Shown: in pieces, positions 16,867 through 26,120 of the stretch | Numbering within the stretch: position 1 is the stretch's first letter | Layout: the number at the start of each line of letters is the position of its first letter | Assembly (NCBI RefSeq): GCF_014695775.1 | Contig: NZ_JACJOX010000045.1 | Span: 54,275-118,274 of the forward strand | DNA: 64,000 nucleotides | Direction: 5' to 3' | DNA from: Leptolyngbya sp. FACHB-60 | Lineage (GTDB): Bacteria > Cyanobacteriota > Cyanobacteriia > Phormidesmidales > Phormidesmidaceae | Notes under the pieces: generated by a model | The model's input: only the letters and a program-made list of their open reading frames with translations | Databases searched by the model: none | What the model was told of the DNA's origin: nothing | Position numbers and translations under genes: made by a program

Positions 16867-17217
16867 CCGCTGTGTCTAAATGTTTATCAGCGCCGATCGC
16901 CCGTGGCTCAGCTGCGGATCTTTGCCAGAGTAGCTCGCTATTCAGGGCAGGGTGAGTAATCAACTTTGTTCAAGCGCCCAATGTTTTTCGGGGGGATGGT
17001 TTTCTAGCTGGATAAACCTGCCTCAACCTGGGCGATCGCTGTTTCTAGCCAGGATGTCTAGTTAGGCTGGGTGCCCACTGATGAAGTTATAACTCCCAGG
17101 CAGTCGAAAATTCCTGCGGCAAGGGGTAAAGGTATACTCAGACCGAAACCCCAGCAACGGCAATTTTACTGGTAAGGCAGGTTCGAGATTTTCATCAGAG
17201 AAAATTGACTGGATTTT
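16867..17217. other. 350-bp intergenic region with repeat copy
   Basis: No gene is seen. GCGGATCTTTGCCAGAGTAG at 16914-16933 repeats the segment at 16254-16273 with one mismatch, and the similarity continues weakly to about 16961. The preceding bases (about 16888-16914) resemble a stretch inside rodA (29390-29416) on the same strand. The promoter of the cyclase gene should lie in the right half. Confidence 0.45.
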
Positions 17218-20200
17218 ATGGACTCTCCCCATCCTTCCCACGTTCTCAAAAGCTATATTCCCTCTCTGTTAATTAGTCAGATTGCAATAACCCCTGATCA
17301 GCCGCTACAGGCTTTTGAGCAACAGCGTGGTGCCGTCATGCTGGCTGATATTTCGGGATTTATGACCCTGACGGAACACCTGGCGCGGCAGGGGCCTGCT
17401 GGGGTAGAGGTGCTGACAGAGCGGCTAAATGCGTTTTTTGGCGAACTGATTGACCTAATTACTGCCCACGGTGGGGATGTAATCAAGTTTGCTGGCGATG
17501 CATTACTCAGTTTCTGGTCTACTGCGACCCACGGCGAGTCGCTAGAAACGGTAACCCAGTGGGCGGCCCAATGTGCGATCGCAATGCAGGAGTATCTCGA
17601 AAATACCTCCGTAACCGGAGGCAAAGCGTTGTCGCTGCGGATTGGGCTGGGCTCCGGCAATACCCGAATTGCCTTGGTAGGCAATGCCAGCGAATGGAAA
17701 GAGCTGGTGTTCGCGGGCGATCCGCTGGCACAAATGGGTGCGGCGCAGCGGCAGGCTCGTCCCCATGAAGTGGTGCTGTCGCCCGATACCTGGACCCTGT
17801 TGCAAGGCCAGGCCCATGGCACCCGGCTTGAGAGTGGGTTCGTGCGCCTCGACTCATTGGCCCACGCCCCAATTGCCTGTCGCCCGTTGCCGCCCACGCC
17901 CCCGATTGACCCGATTGAACACCTGTTGCCCTACATTCCCAAAGTCCTGCAAGCTCAAGTTCAGGGCGATCGCACTCAGTGGGTATCAGAACTGCGGCGC
18001 ATCACGGTGCTATTCATCAATTTTCCCGACTTCGATTACGCGGCCGCCAATGCCTACGACCTGCTGCAACGCGTGATGACAGAGATCCAGCAGATCCTCA
18101 ATGATTACGGCGGCGTGTTCAACAAATTTCTAGTTGATGATAAGGGCAGTACCCTAATCGCCGGGTTTGGCATACCGCCCGCAGCCCATGAAGATGATGC
18201 CGTGCGAGCGGTACGGGGGGCCATGGCGCTCCACGATCGCTTGAGAGCGCTGGGAGTAAGCACCAGCATTGGAATCACGACTGGCCGGGTTTACTGCGGT
18301 GTGGTGGGCAGTAATATTCGCCGCGAATATACGGTGCTGGGCGATACTGTCAATTTGGCTGCTCGGCTGATGCAGGCCGCCAATGGCAAAATTCTGTGCG
18401 ATCGCTCCACCTATGATGCCGCCATCAATCTCTCGTTTCTGGCGCTGCCGACGATTCGGGTAAAGGGAAAAAACCGGGCGATCGCCGTTTTTCAACCCCA
18501 AGTCCCCAAAACCGGCGATTCGTGGGTGAACTCCGCCATTCCTTCAGTGCCGCTCCCCCGTACCGCCCTGATTGGCCGCAATCCACAGCGGCAAAACTTC
18601 CTACAAAAGCTAGACCAACTGCAGCGGGGCACGGGCGCTCTAGTGCTTTTGGAGGGGGAACCCGGCATTGGCAAGTCGTCGCTGCTAGAAGATTTTCTCA
18701 AGCAGCGCGATCGCGTTCAAGTCGGCTGGCTCTGTGGCACTGGCACAGCAATTGAACAATCAAAGCCCTACCATGCCTGGCAGTCAGTGCTGGCGGCTGC
18801 CCTGCAGCTGAATCCGCTCGACCCATTGCCCCAGCAGCAGCAGGCGGTACTCGATCAGCTTCAGAACCATCCCAAAGCGATGCAGCAGCTCGCGCCTCTG
18901 CTCAACGGGATCCTTCCGCTAAATCTACCCGAGACCGAAGTAACCCGGGCCCTATCGGGCCAAGAAAAAGCTCAAAAAACCCGTGAACTCTGCGTTCAGA
19001 TCTTCCAGGCGCTAACTGCGTCTGTACCAATGGTACTGATCCTCGACGATGCCCACTGGCTCGATTCGGCATCCTGGGCGCTGACCTTGGCGGTGGCACA
19101 GCAGGTGTCGTCGCTGGTTTTGATTGTGTCCACCCGACCCCTGATCGACCCCACTCCAGAGGCGACCCAGTTTATGCGGCTCCCCACGCTTGAGCATCTC
19201 AAGCTCGAGCCGCTCCCCCACGACGATAGTCTAGAGCTCGTGCGGCAGCGCCTAGGGGTGTCTACATTACCACCGGAACTGGCGCAACTGCTGCAAACCA
19301 AGGCCCAGGGCAATCCATTCTTTAGCGAGGAACTCGTTTGTTCGCTGCAGGAACGAGATCTGATCGTGGTCCGAGACGGGGTTTGTACCCTCTCGCCTGA
19401 GGTGAAAGACTTCAGCGAAATTTCTATGCCAGATACGATTCAGGGGGTGGTTACCAGCCGGATCGATCGCTTGCCCATCGAGCAGCAGCTGACGATCAAA
19501 GTGGCCAGCGTGATTGGGCAGGTCTTCTCTTACCGCATTCTGCGCGAAGTTTACCCGATTGAGTCAGATCGTCCCGGCCTCTCTAACCATTTGCAAACCC
19601 TAGAACGGGTGAGCATGACGTTTTTACACAGTCAGGAGCCCGAGCAGACCCACTCATTCAAGCATCGGATTGTGCAGGAAGTGGCCTACAACCTGATGCT
19701 GTTCTCCCAGCGCCGTAAACTGCATCGCCTGGTGGCCGAGTGGTATGAGCAAACCTACCGAGACGACCTGACCCCGTTCTACCCTCTGCTCGCCCACCAT
19801 TGGCATCTGACCGAGGATGCCCAGAAGGCCATCGTCTACTGTGAACGCGCTGGACAGCAGGCGATGGCTACCGACGCCCACATTGAAGCTATCAATTTCT
19901 ACTCAACGGCGCTCGAGATGGTAGAAAAGATGCCCGAAACCCTAGATCGCCATGCCCTAGAGCTGCGTCTGCGGCTGGCGCTAGGGACCCCTCTAACGGT
20001 GGCGAGGGGCTATGGCGCTCCCGAACTGATACAAAACTTTATGCGAGCCCGAGACCTGTCAAAACAGCTTGGTCCTACCGCCGACTTCTTTCCGGTGCTG
20101 TGGGGGTTGTATGCAGCCCACGTGGGCCAAGTGGATCTCCCCACGGCTCTGGTCCTGGCTCAGGAAATGCTGGATTTGGCCGAGCGCAGTGGCGCAGCGG

Positions 20201-21129
20201 TGCTGCGGCTCCATGCCCATCATGCGTTGGGGGCGGTGCATCTCTACCTGGGTGAACTTCTGGTTGCCCAGCACCACCTAGAGCAGGGATTTGCTCTCTA
20301 CGACCCAGTGCTGCACGCCAGTAGAGGCAAGATTTACGGCCAAGACCCCGGCATCAGCTGCCTCAACTTGCTGGCCACGGTGCTGTGGTTGCGGGGAGAC
20401 TGCGAGCGCGCCCTCCAGGCCAGTCAGCAGGCCCTGGCCATGGCTGAAGCCAGTAACCATCCCTTTACACTCACCATGGTCATGCTCTACGCCGCCAATC
20501 TCCATCGCTACCGCGACGAGGCAGAGGCCACCCTGGCGATGGCCCAGCAGACCATTGCCATTTCGCAAAAGCTGGGCTTTATCTTTTGGACACCGCTGGC
20601 TAAGTTTTTGCAGGGCTGGGCCGAGTTTAAGCTGGGCAACGCCGCCGGGCTGGCCCAAACCCAAGCTGGCCTAGACGGCTATCTCAATATGGGCAATAAG
20701 CTCAACCAACCCGACTGGCTTGGCTGCATAGCGACGATGTATTCTGAGGCTGGCCAGATTCACAACGAACAGACGTTTTTGCAAATGGGCATCAAGCAGG
20801 CCGAGCAGACCGGTGAGCACCTGTGGTTGGCCGAGCTCTATCGACTGCAGGCAGAGTATTTAGCTAAGACTGCCGCCGCGCCGGCGACGGTGGAGGGTTG
20901 GTTGCATCGGGCCCTGGCGATCGCCCAGCGGCAGCAAGCTTACTCGCTGGAGCGCCGGAGTCTGCTCAGCTATAGTCAGTTTTGTCTCGATCAAGGCGAG
21001 ATTGACCAAGCGCGATCGCACCTGAACCAGCTCGATCTGGCGAACCCTGAGTTCAATCCTGGCGACTTGCGCTGGGCCCAGGCGCTGCAACATCGGCTTG
21101 AGGGCGCTGTATCGGTATCTGAGCCTTGA
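17218..21129 (+). CDS. Twin-domain class III adenylate cyclase - AAA/STAND ATPase - TPR protein (soluble adenylyl cyclase-like)
   Basis: This 1303-residue protein is laid out like animal soluble adenylyl cyclase. Cyclase domain C1 (about 35-225) keeps the metal Asp44 (LADISGF) and Asp94, and Lys90 (VIKFAGDA). C2 (about 258-425) lacks the metal Asp but has DYGGVFNKF..DDKG, REYTVLGDTVNLAARL with Asn379 and Arg383, which would serve the transition state. One composite active site from C1 and C2 is expected. An ATPase module follows (Walker A GEPGIGKSS at 480-488, Walker B VLILDDAHW at about 606-614), then TPR-like helices from about 820 to the end. No membrane segment is seen. In the family, bicarbonate or calcium can stimulate activity. 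Two carotenoid-oxygenase genes follow 75 bp downstream. Confidence 0.88.
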   Translation: MDSPHPSHVLKSYIPSLLISQIAITPDQPLQAFEQQRGAVMLADISGFMTLTEHLARQGPAGVEVLTERLNAFFGELIDLITAHGGDVIKFAGDALLSFWSTATHGESLETVTQWAAQCAIAMQEYLENTSVTGGKALSLRIGLGSGNTRIALVGNASEWKELVFAGDPLAQMGAAQRQARPHEVVLSPDTWTLLQGQAHGTRLESGFVRLDSLAHAPIACRPLPPTPPIDPIEHLLPYIPKVLQAQVQGDRTQWVSELRRITVLFINFPDFDYAAANAYDLLQRVMTEIQQILNDYGGVFNKFLVDDKGSTLIAGFGIPPAAHEDDAVRAVRGAMALHDRLRALGVSTSIGITTGRVYCGVVGSNIRREYTVLGDTVNLAARLMQAANGKILCDRSTYDAAINLSFLALPTIRVKGKNRAIAVFQPQVPKTGDSWVNSAIPSVPLPRTALIGRNPQRQNFLQKLDQLQRGTGALVLLEGEPGIGKSSLLEDFLKQRDRVQVGWLCGTGTAIEQSKPYHAWQSVLAAALQLNPLDPLPQQQQAVLDQLQNHPKAMQQLAPLLNGILPLNLPETEVTRALSGQEKAQKTRELCVQIFQALTASVPMVLILDDAHWLDSASWALTLAVAQQVSSLVLIVSTRPLIDPTPEATQFMRLPTLEHLKLEPLPHDDSLELVRQRLGVSTLPPELAQLLQTKAQGNPFFSEELVCSLQERDLIVVRDGVCTLSPEVKDFSEISMPDTIQGVVTSRIDRLPIEQQLTIKVASVIGQVFSYRILREVYPIESDRPGLSNHLQTLERVSMTFLHSQEPEQTHSFKHRIVQEVAYNLMLFSQRRKLHRLVAEWYEQTYRDDLTPFYPLLAHHWHLTEDAQKAIVYCERAGQQAMATDAHIEAINFYSTALEMVEKMPETLDRHALELRLRLALGTPLTVARGYGAPELIQNFMRARDLSKQLGPTADFFPVLWGLYAAHVGQVDLPTALVLAQEMLDLAERSGAAVLRLHAHHALGAVHLYLGELLVAQHHLEQGFALYDPVLHASRGKIYGQDPGISCLNLLATVLWLRGDCERALQASQQALAMAEASNHPFTLTMVMLYAANLHRYRDEAEATLAMAQQTIAISQKLGFIFWTPLAKFLQGWAEFKLGNAAGLAQTQAGLDGYLNMGNKLNQPDWLGCIATMYSEAGQIHNEQTFLQMGIKQAEQTGEHLWLAELYRLQAEYLAKTAAAPATVEGWLHRALAIAQRQQAYSLERRSLLSYSQFCLDQGEIDQARSHLNQLDLANPEFNPGDLRWAQALQHRLEGAVSVSEP

Positions 21130-21203
21130 ATCTTGTTTAGGAATGCGAGTTATCAGAATTTGTGCCTTAAGATGGCGGCAGAGATCGCTTAGAGCTTGCC
21201 TTC

Positions 21204-23465
21204 ATGACGTTTACGGCTCCCGATACCGATCAGGCTTCCCCAAGATCTCCTCGGTTTCCCCGCTCCATTTTTTCGGTCAGTCGTGCCGAAGTTGACCATG
21301 TCTCCTTCGTTGTAAAGCAGGGCCTTACCGATCAAGACACCATGCTGGATGCGGGGCTGGCGGGCTACCTATTTATTCTTGGCCCTGCCGGCAGTTTAGA
21401 TTCCCCCTGGGATCCCCATCATCCCTGTCTGTTGCACCCCACCCAAGACGGCTACACGCCGCTCTACAACGGCGATGGCATGGTGTATCGGATTCAGTTT
21501 GATCAAGGGCGGGCATATCTCAAAACCAAGCTTGCCCAATCGGCAAGCTACATCGCCGATGAAATCGTTCACAACAACCCGAACTACCCCAATCTCAATT
21601 TCGCCAACTTTGGCATTGCCCGGAACTCAATTTACCTGGGGGCCTCTACTCAGCTCAGCGTCACCCTGACCCCCGTAAGGTTTGACGACAATACTCCCTA
21701 TCGCCTGCTGCTATCGGTAGATATGGGCCGCCCCCACGAAATCGATCCGGTCACCCTAGAGATAGTGCAGCCGATTGGGCTGAATCGCGAATGGCAGGCT
21801 GTCAACCCACTGTTTGCCAATTTCCCCTTTCAGTTGGCGATGAGTTGCGCCCATCCGAGCTTTGACTTTGAGCGCAAAGAGCTCTACACCATCAATCTGG
21901 GGCGATCAATTTCCGGCTTTCTGCCGACGCTGCGGCAGGTCTTGAGGCATATTCCAGGGCTGCCGCATATTGCAAAGCCCCCAGCAGCAGTCGGCTCGGC
22001 CGATCCACTCCAGGCTCCCAAACAGGTCTGGCATCAGCTCTGGCACTGGTTCAGCGACGGAGTCGAAAGTCTAATTCGCACCGGCTCTGATCAAGCCCAG
22101 GCGACCCAAGACACCTGGCAATCGATTGTGCAACTAATCGATGCCATTGACGACGATGACTACGTAGAACTGCTGCGCTGGCGAGGGGCGGAGTCGGGCG
22201 GCGAGGGCGATCCCCTCTGCTTCGATCGTTGGAAGATTGTGCTGGAAGACGGCCGCCCGCTCCAGATCAAGCAAACGCTGCATCAAATGTGGGCGACCAA
22301 ACACTTCATTGTCCTGATCGATACAGCCTTTAAAATTTCTCTCGAAGAGCTGCTGCCCTTTGAACAGAGTGAAATGATCGGCGAAGTCGAAGAGCTGTTT
22401 CGGGATTTAGCCGACAATTCTCAGCTTGCCGATACCCCTGTCTATATCATTCGACGCGATGATCTTGAAGCGCCCTGGCAAAGTAACCCCCAACCCCGCA
22501 CGGTGACGGCGCGACAACTGACTATTCCCCGCGAGATTGCACACTATGTGGTGGAGTACGAAGACAAGGACGGCATCGTACTCCACACCGTGCACAGCTG
22601 TGCCACCGATGCCGCCGAGACCATTCGCCATTTTGATCGCTCCGCCTTCGGCGACCCCAATACGCCTCTGTTAGCCGGTATGCTGTGCGACGGCATGGAC
22701 ATCAACTGGATCGGTAGCTACGTGATCAACCCCAATGGGGAAGGAGAGGCCGCCCTCAAACCCTGTTTGATCAAGCAAGACTACTGCTGGGGTGACCCGG
22801 TTTATGCCTACCGCAACATGACCTTGGAACCCTCGGCGCAGGTCGATGATATGTACTGGGTCTTTTTTGGGGGCTGGGAAGAACTGCTCTCAGACTATGT
22901 TTCAGATCTGTACAGCGACTATAAATACCGCACGGTCGGCGTTGAAGCTGCCCGGCAGGCCAACCGTGACGGGCAGGCGGCAACGCTGTGCCATGTTCAT
23001 ATCGACCGCCACCTCAATGGTGATCAAGGTTTAGAGCTCAAGCTGTCTACCCCAGACGCCTACACCTTTCCCCCCGGTCATTTTGCCAACTCACCGCAGT
23101 TTATTCCGCGCCAGGACGGGGATGGTGGTCCTACCGATGGTTACATTACCTGCTTGGTCTTCTCGGCACCGGGCGAGGCTGACCACGGCAAGGAAATTTG
23201 GATTTTTGATGCGGCCCACCTGAGCCAGGGTCCGAAGTATCGCCTGTGCAGTGATCAGCTCAACTGTGGTTTTACTATTCACACCACCTGGCTACCCGAG
23301 ATTGCCTCGCCGCCGCCCAATCACTACAGCGTGCGAGACGATTTTGAACCGCTAGTTTCCACACTGGTCGAGCGATATCAGCAGTCTTGGCTGTCAGGCC
23401 ATCACCACATCGCCACCCAACTGCGGGCTCTCTTCGATCAGATTTACCAGCGGTTTCAAGCCTAA
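21204..23465 (+). CDS. Carotenoid oxygenase-family protein, enlarged (paralog 1)
   Basis: This 753-residue member of the RPE65/carotenoid cleavage dioxygenase beta-propeller family carries YNGDGMVYRIQF (88-99) and GRPHEIDPVTLE (175-186). The four iron-binding His are probably His217 (AHPSFD), His360 (TLHQM), His464 (TVHSC) and His693 (TIHTTW). The usual family length is about 480-550; the extra 200 residues lie mainly between the first and second His and between the third and fourth. Polyene or stilbene-type substrates are typical of the family, but the substrate here is unknown. It starts 75 bp after the cyclase gene and overlaps the next gene by one base (TAATG). Confidence 0.85.
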   Translation: MTFTAPDTDQASPRSPRFPRSIFSVSRAEVDHVSFVVKQGLTDQDTMLDAGLAGYLFILGPAGSLDSPWDPHHPCLLHPTQDGYTPLYNGDGMVYRIQFDQGRAYLKTKLAQSASYIADEIVHNNPNYPNLNFANFGIARNSIYLGASTQLSVTLTPVRFDDNTPYRLLLSVDMGRPHEIDPVTLEIVQPIGLNREWQAVNPLFANFPFQLAMSCAHPSFDFERKELYTINLGRSISGFLPTLRQVLRHIPGLPHIAKPPAAVGSADPLQAPKQVWHQLWHWFSDGVESLIRTGSDQAQATQDTWQSIVQLIDAIDDDDYVELLRWRGAESGGEGDPLCFDRWKIVLEDGRPLQIKQTLHQMWATKHFIVLIDTAFKISLEELLPFEQSEMIGEVEELFRDLADNSQLADTPVYIIRRDDLEAPWQSNPQPRTVTARQLTIPREIAHYVVEYEDKDGIVLHTVHSCATDAAETIRHFDRSAFGDPNTPLLAGMLCDGMDINWIGSYVINPNGEGEAALKPCLIKQDYCWGDPVYAYRNMTLEPSAQVDDMYWVFFGGWEELLSDYVSDLYSDYKYRTVGVEAARQANRDGQAATLCHVHIDRHLNGDQGLELKLSTPDAYTFPPGHFANSPQFIPRQDGDGGPTDGYITCLVFSAPGEADHGKEIWIFDAAHLSQGPKYRLCSDQLNCGFTIHTTWLPEIASPPPNHYSVRDDFEPLVSTLVERYQQSWLSGHHHIATQLRALFDQIYQRFQA

Positions 23466-25552
23466 TGCCCACTGAATCTACCTGCTATCAATCGGTTCCC
23501 CAGGCTATTCTCACAGCCAGTCGTGTAGAGCTCACCGATATCGCCTTGAATGTGTTGGAGGGTAGCCTGCCCTCCGATATTTACGGCCATTGCTTTACCG
23601 TCGGTCCGGTGGGATCAGTTGACTCCGGTGAGTTACCCTACCTCGACGGCAGCCCAGTCTTCAACGGCGATGGCATGGTCTACCGCTTAGACTTTGACTC
23701 CTCTGATACGGCTCGTATCACCACCCGCCTGGCGAAAACACCCTGCTTCTATGCCGATCGCGCCACCCACGCCAACAACCAGTACGCCCCCTATCGGTTT
23801 CAAAATCACGGGCTTTCAAGGTTTTCTCTAGCCCTGGGCATGCGCAACCAGCTGAATACGGCGCTGTTGCCCTTTCGGTCTGCAACCGACGATCGTGATC
23901 GCCTCTTGCTCACCTACGATGCTGGCCGCCCCTACGAGATCGACCCGCTCACCTTAGATGTTGTCACCCCCGTGGGGTCAAACCAAGAGTGGCGGCCCGA
24001 ATCATCGCTGTTGACGCCGTTTCTGCCAGTACTCACCACCGCCCATCCCTGCTTCGACCCGATTACCCACGAAATTTTGACGGTGAACTATGGGCGATCG
24101 CCTGCCAGCTTTTTAGAGACCATTCCGCCGCTTGAGGCCGCAGCGGAGCTGCCCAGTGTGCTAGCAGCTTGGTTAGAGGCGATCGCCCGACTGTTTCGGC
24201 TAGAGTTGCCCTTCAAGTTCCTGTTGGCTACCCTGGCTACGCTTTCGGCTGACAGTTGGGCCTTTTGGCTGCGCCAATTTGAGGCTCTGACCTTGATCAA
24301 AATGGATGACTTTGTCTATCTGGTGCGCTGGGATGGAGAGGGAGACCTAGAACGGTGGCGGTTGGTTCTCCCCGATGGTTCTCCCGTCAAGATTCACCAA
24401 AGCCTTCACCAGATTGGCATTACAGAACACTATGTGGTGCTGGTTGATACCGCCTTTAGTATCGGGCTAGCAGAAGTGTTGAATAATCCTGTGCCTGCAA
24501 ACCAGCCTCTAGAACGAGAAATTCGTCACCTCTTAGCTGGGGCCCCATCGCCGGATTCAGTCGTATATCTGGTGCGGCGAGAGCACCTACACCATGGGCA
24601 GATACCAGCCAAGGCTGAACTAGAGGCCAAGGTTACAGCGCAAAAACTCGTGATTCCCCGTGAAGTGTTGCATTTTGCTGTCGATTATGACGATGCCGCC
24701 GGGGATCGGATCAGGATACACATGGGGCATGTCTGTGCCTCCGATGCCGCCGAATGGCTGCGCGACTACGACCAGTTGGCGACTGACCCAAGTCTGTCGC
24801 CACCCTCGCGCCTCAAGGGCATGCTGCTTTACGAAACTGATATCAGCGTACTTGGGCGCTACGATATTGATCCTCACACCGGGCAAATTTTGGCGTCGCA
24901 AACCCTCTGCCAAGATCCAGAGACCTGGGGCGTGGCCCTTTATACTTTTCGCGATGCCTTGCCGACGGTGCATCAGCCTCAGACCGTAACCCAGATGTAC
25001 TGGTATGCTGGCGGGCTGTTTCCCGAGTTGTTGACGGAGTTTGTGGTTAATCTGTTTGAGGATTACCGCTATCGGGTGGTGTCGGTGCCTGAGCTGCTGC
25101 ACATCGTGGCGGATAACCAAGGCAAACCCACCTGTCTCTTTCGGCTCGATACCCAATCGATGGCGATCGCCGATACCTACCAATTTCCCTGCTCCCTCGA
25201 TGCCAGCACCCAGGGCTATTTAATCAACTCACCGCAGTTTGTGCCCAAGGTCAACAGCCCCGCCGATGATCCCACCGCTGGATATCTGATCTGCCACGTC
25301 TTTGAGGGCGATCGCCCCCAGATCTGGATCTTTGATGCCAGCCATCTCAGCCAGGGCCCGGTCTGTAAGTTAGACCATCCTTCCCTGAGCTTTGGCTTCA
25401 CGCTACATACGGCCTGGCTGCCGACTCTGCAACCCTGCCCCGCCAACTACACCATCCCAGCCCGCGAGGACTATGAACCTCTCTTGGCCCATAAAAGCCA
25501 AGCGATTCAAGCATTGTTTGACCAAGAGGTGTTCCCCCATTGCGATGTCTAG
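23465..25552 (+). CDS. Carotenoid oxygenase-family protein, enlarged (paralog 2)
   Basis: This 695-residue paralog shares the layout of its neighbour: FNGDGMVYRLDF, GRPYEIDPLTLD, and four candidate iron ligands His194 (AHPCFD), His315 (SLHQI), His422 (MGHVC) and His648 (TLHTAW). The ATG at 23465 overlaps the previous stop (TAATG); an upstream start inside the previous gene is unlikely. Both proteins end in a similar DYEPL/DFEPL tail and share the FDASHLSQGP / FDAAHLSQGP block. The pair is an old tandem duplication. The two may form a heteromer or act in sequence, which is inference. Confidence 0.85.
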   Translation: MPTESTCYQSVPQAILTASRVELTDIALNVLEGSLPSDIYGHCFTVGPVGSVDSGELPYLDGSPVFNGDGMVYRLDFDSSDTARITTRLAKTPCFYADRATHANNQYAPYRFQNHGLSRFSLALGMRNQLNTALLPFRSATDDRDRLLLTYDAGRPYEIDPLTLDVVTPVGSNQEWRPESSLLTPFLPVLTTAHPCFDPITHEILTVNYGRSPASFLETIPPLEAAAELPSVLAAWLEAIARLFRLELPFKFLLATLATLSADSWAFWLRQFEALTLIKMDDFVYLVRWDGEGDLERWRLVLPDGSPVKIHQSLHQIGITEHYVVLVDTAFSIGLAEVLNNPVPANQPLEREIRHLLAGAPSPDSVVYLVRREHLHHGQIPAKAELEAKVTAQKLVIPREVLHFAVDYDDAAGDRIRIHMGHVCASDAAEWLRDYDQLATDPSLSPPSRLKGMLLYETDISVLGRYDIDPHTGQILASQTLCQDPETWGVALYTFRDALPTVHQPQTVTQMYWYAGGLFPELLTEFVVNLFEDYRYRVVSVPELLHIVADNQGKPTCLFRLDTQSMAIADTYQFPCSLDASTQGYLINSPQFVPKVNSPADDPTAGYLICHVFEGDRPQIWIFDASHLSQGPVCKLDHPSLSFGFTLHTAWLPTLQPCPANYTIPAREDYEPLLAHKSQAIQALFDQEVFPHCDV

Positions 25553-25624
25553 GGCACGCATCCCTAGGTTCATATCTCTGCCAAAGCCGTAGGAGTAATC
25601 ATCAACGTTGCCTGCGGCTCAGTG

Positions 25625-25714
25625 GTATTACAGTTGTAGATAAGTTTGTGCCATCCAGCATGGCTCTACCTACAACTAGGCATACTCAACCTAATTTATC
25701 TACAACTGTAATAC
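25625..25714. repeat. 90-bp element with perfect 19-bp inverted arms
   Basis: The left arm 25625-25643 (GTATTACAGTTGTAGATAA) and right arm 25696-25714 are exact reverse complements with a 52-bp centre. The right arm ends where similarity to rodA begins. Each arm includes TACA-NN-TGTA, the half-site pattern bound by BlaI/MecI/CopY-type repressors. It could be a miniature mobile element, a transposon end pair or a double operator. No flanking target duplication is obvious. Confidence 0.65.
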
Positions 25715-25957
25715 TGAAACACAACCATTGCCAGCAAGCCAATCACGATTAGCGAACCAAAATTATCCTTGGCGTTTTGGGCAATAATCACCAGGCGAAA
25801 GCAGATCAGCCGGTAAGCCAAAATCACCACCATTGACCCGACAAAGCCCCACTCCTCGCCAATGATCAAAGGGATAAAGTCAGTGTGCTGCTCTGGAATG
25901 AAGTTGAGCTGGGTTTGTAAGCCTTGGCCCAGCCGATGGCCCCAGATCTGTTTGCTG
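25712..25957 (-). pseudogene. Decayed internal fragment of rodA
   Basis: The minus strand encodes TQLNFIPEQHTDFI, GEEWGFVGSMVVILAY and LICFRLVIIAQNAKD, matching the intact RodA encoded at 29313-30572 (its DNA segment about 29473-29715). DNA similarity runs almost without gaps, with frequent substitutions. Both ends of the gene are missing. The similarity stops at the inverted-repeat element on one side and near 25957 on the other. The copy is divergent, so it is an old duplication or was acquired from a related strain. Confidence 0.85.
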
Positions 25958-25991
25958 TGCTTAGCCACTTTGTATTTTGGTACGTACTGCC

Positions 25992-26120
25992 ATGGAGATT
26001 ATTGGCGCACTGCTGGCGCTTCGCATCGTGGGTGCCTCTCATCTCATGCAAGACGAGCGCTTTAACGAAGCCAACTTTGTCACTCTCATCATCGAAGCTT
26101 ATAAGAAGAACCTAGCGTGA
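25992..26120 (+). other. Short open frame, unrecognised C-terminal-like fragment
   Basis: ATG at 25992 to TGA at 26118-26120 gives 42 residues (MEIIGALLALRIVGASH..., ending EAYKKNLA). The composition is protein-like: a hydrophobic helix followed by a polar tail. There is no Shine-Dalgarno, and the frame is open only 9 codons upstream. It may be the 3' remnant of a lost membrane protein gene in this scar region. Confidence 0.25.
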
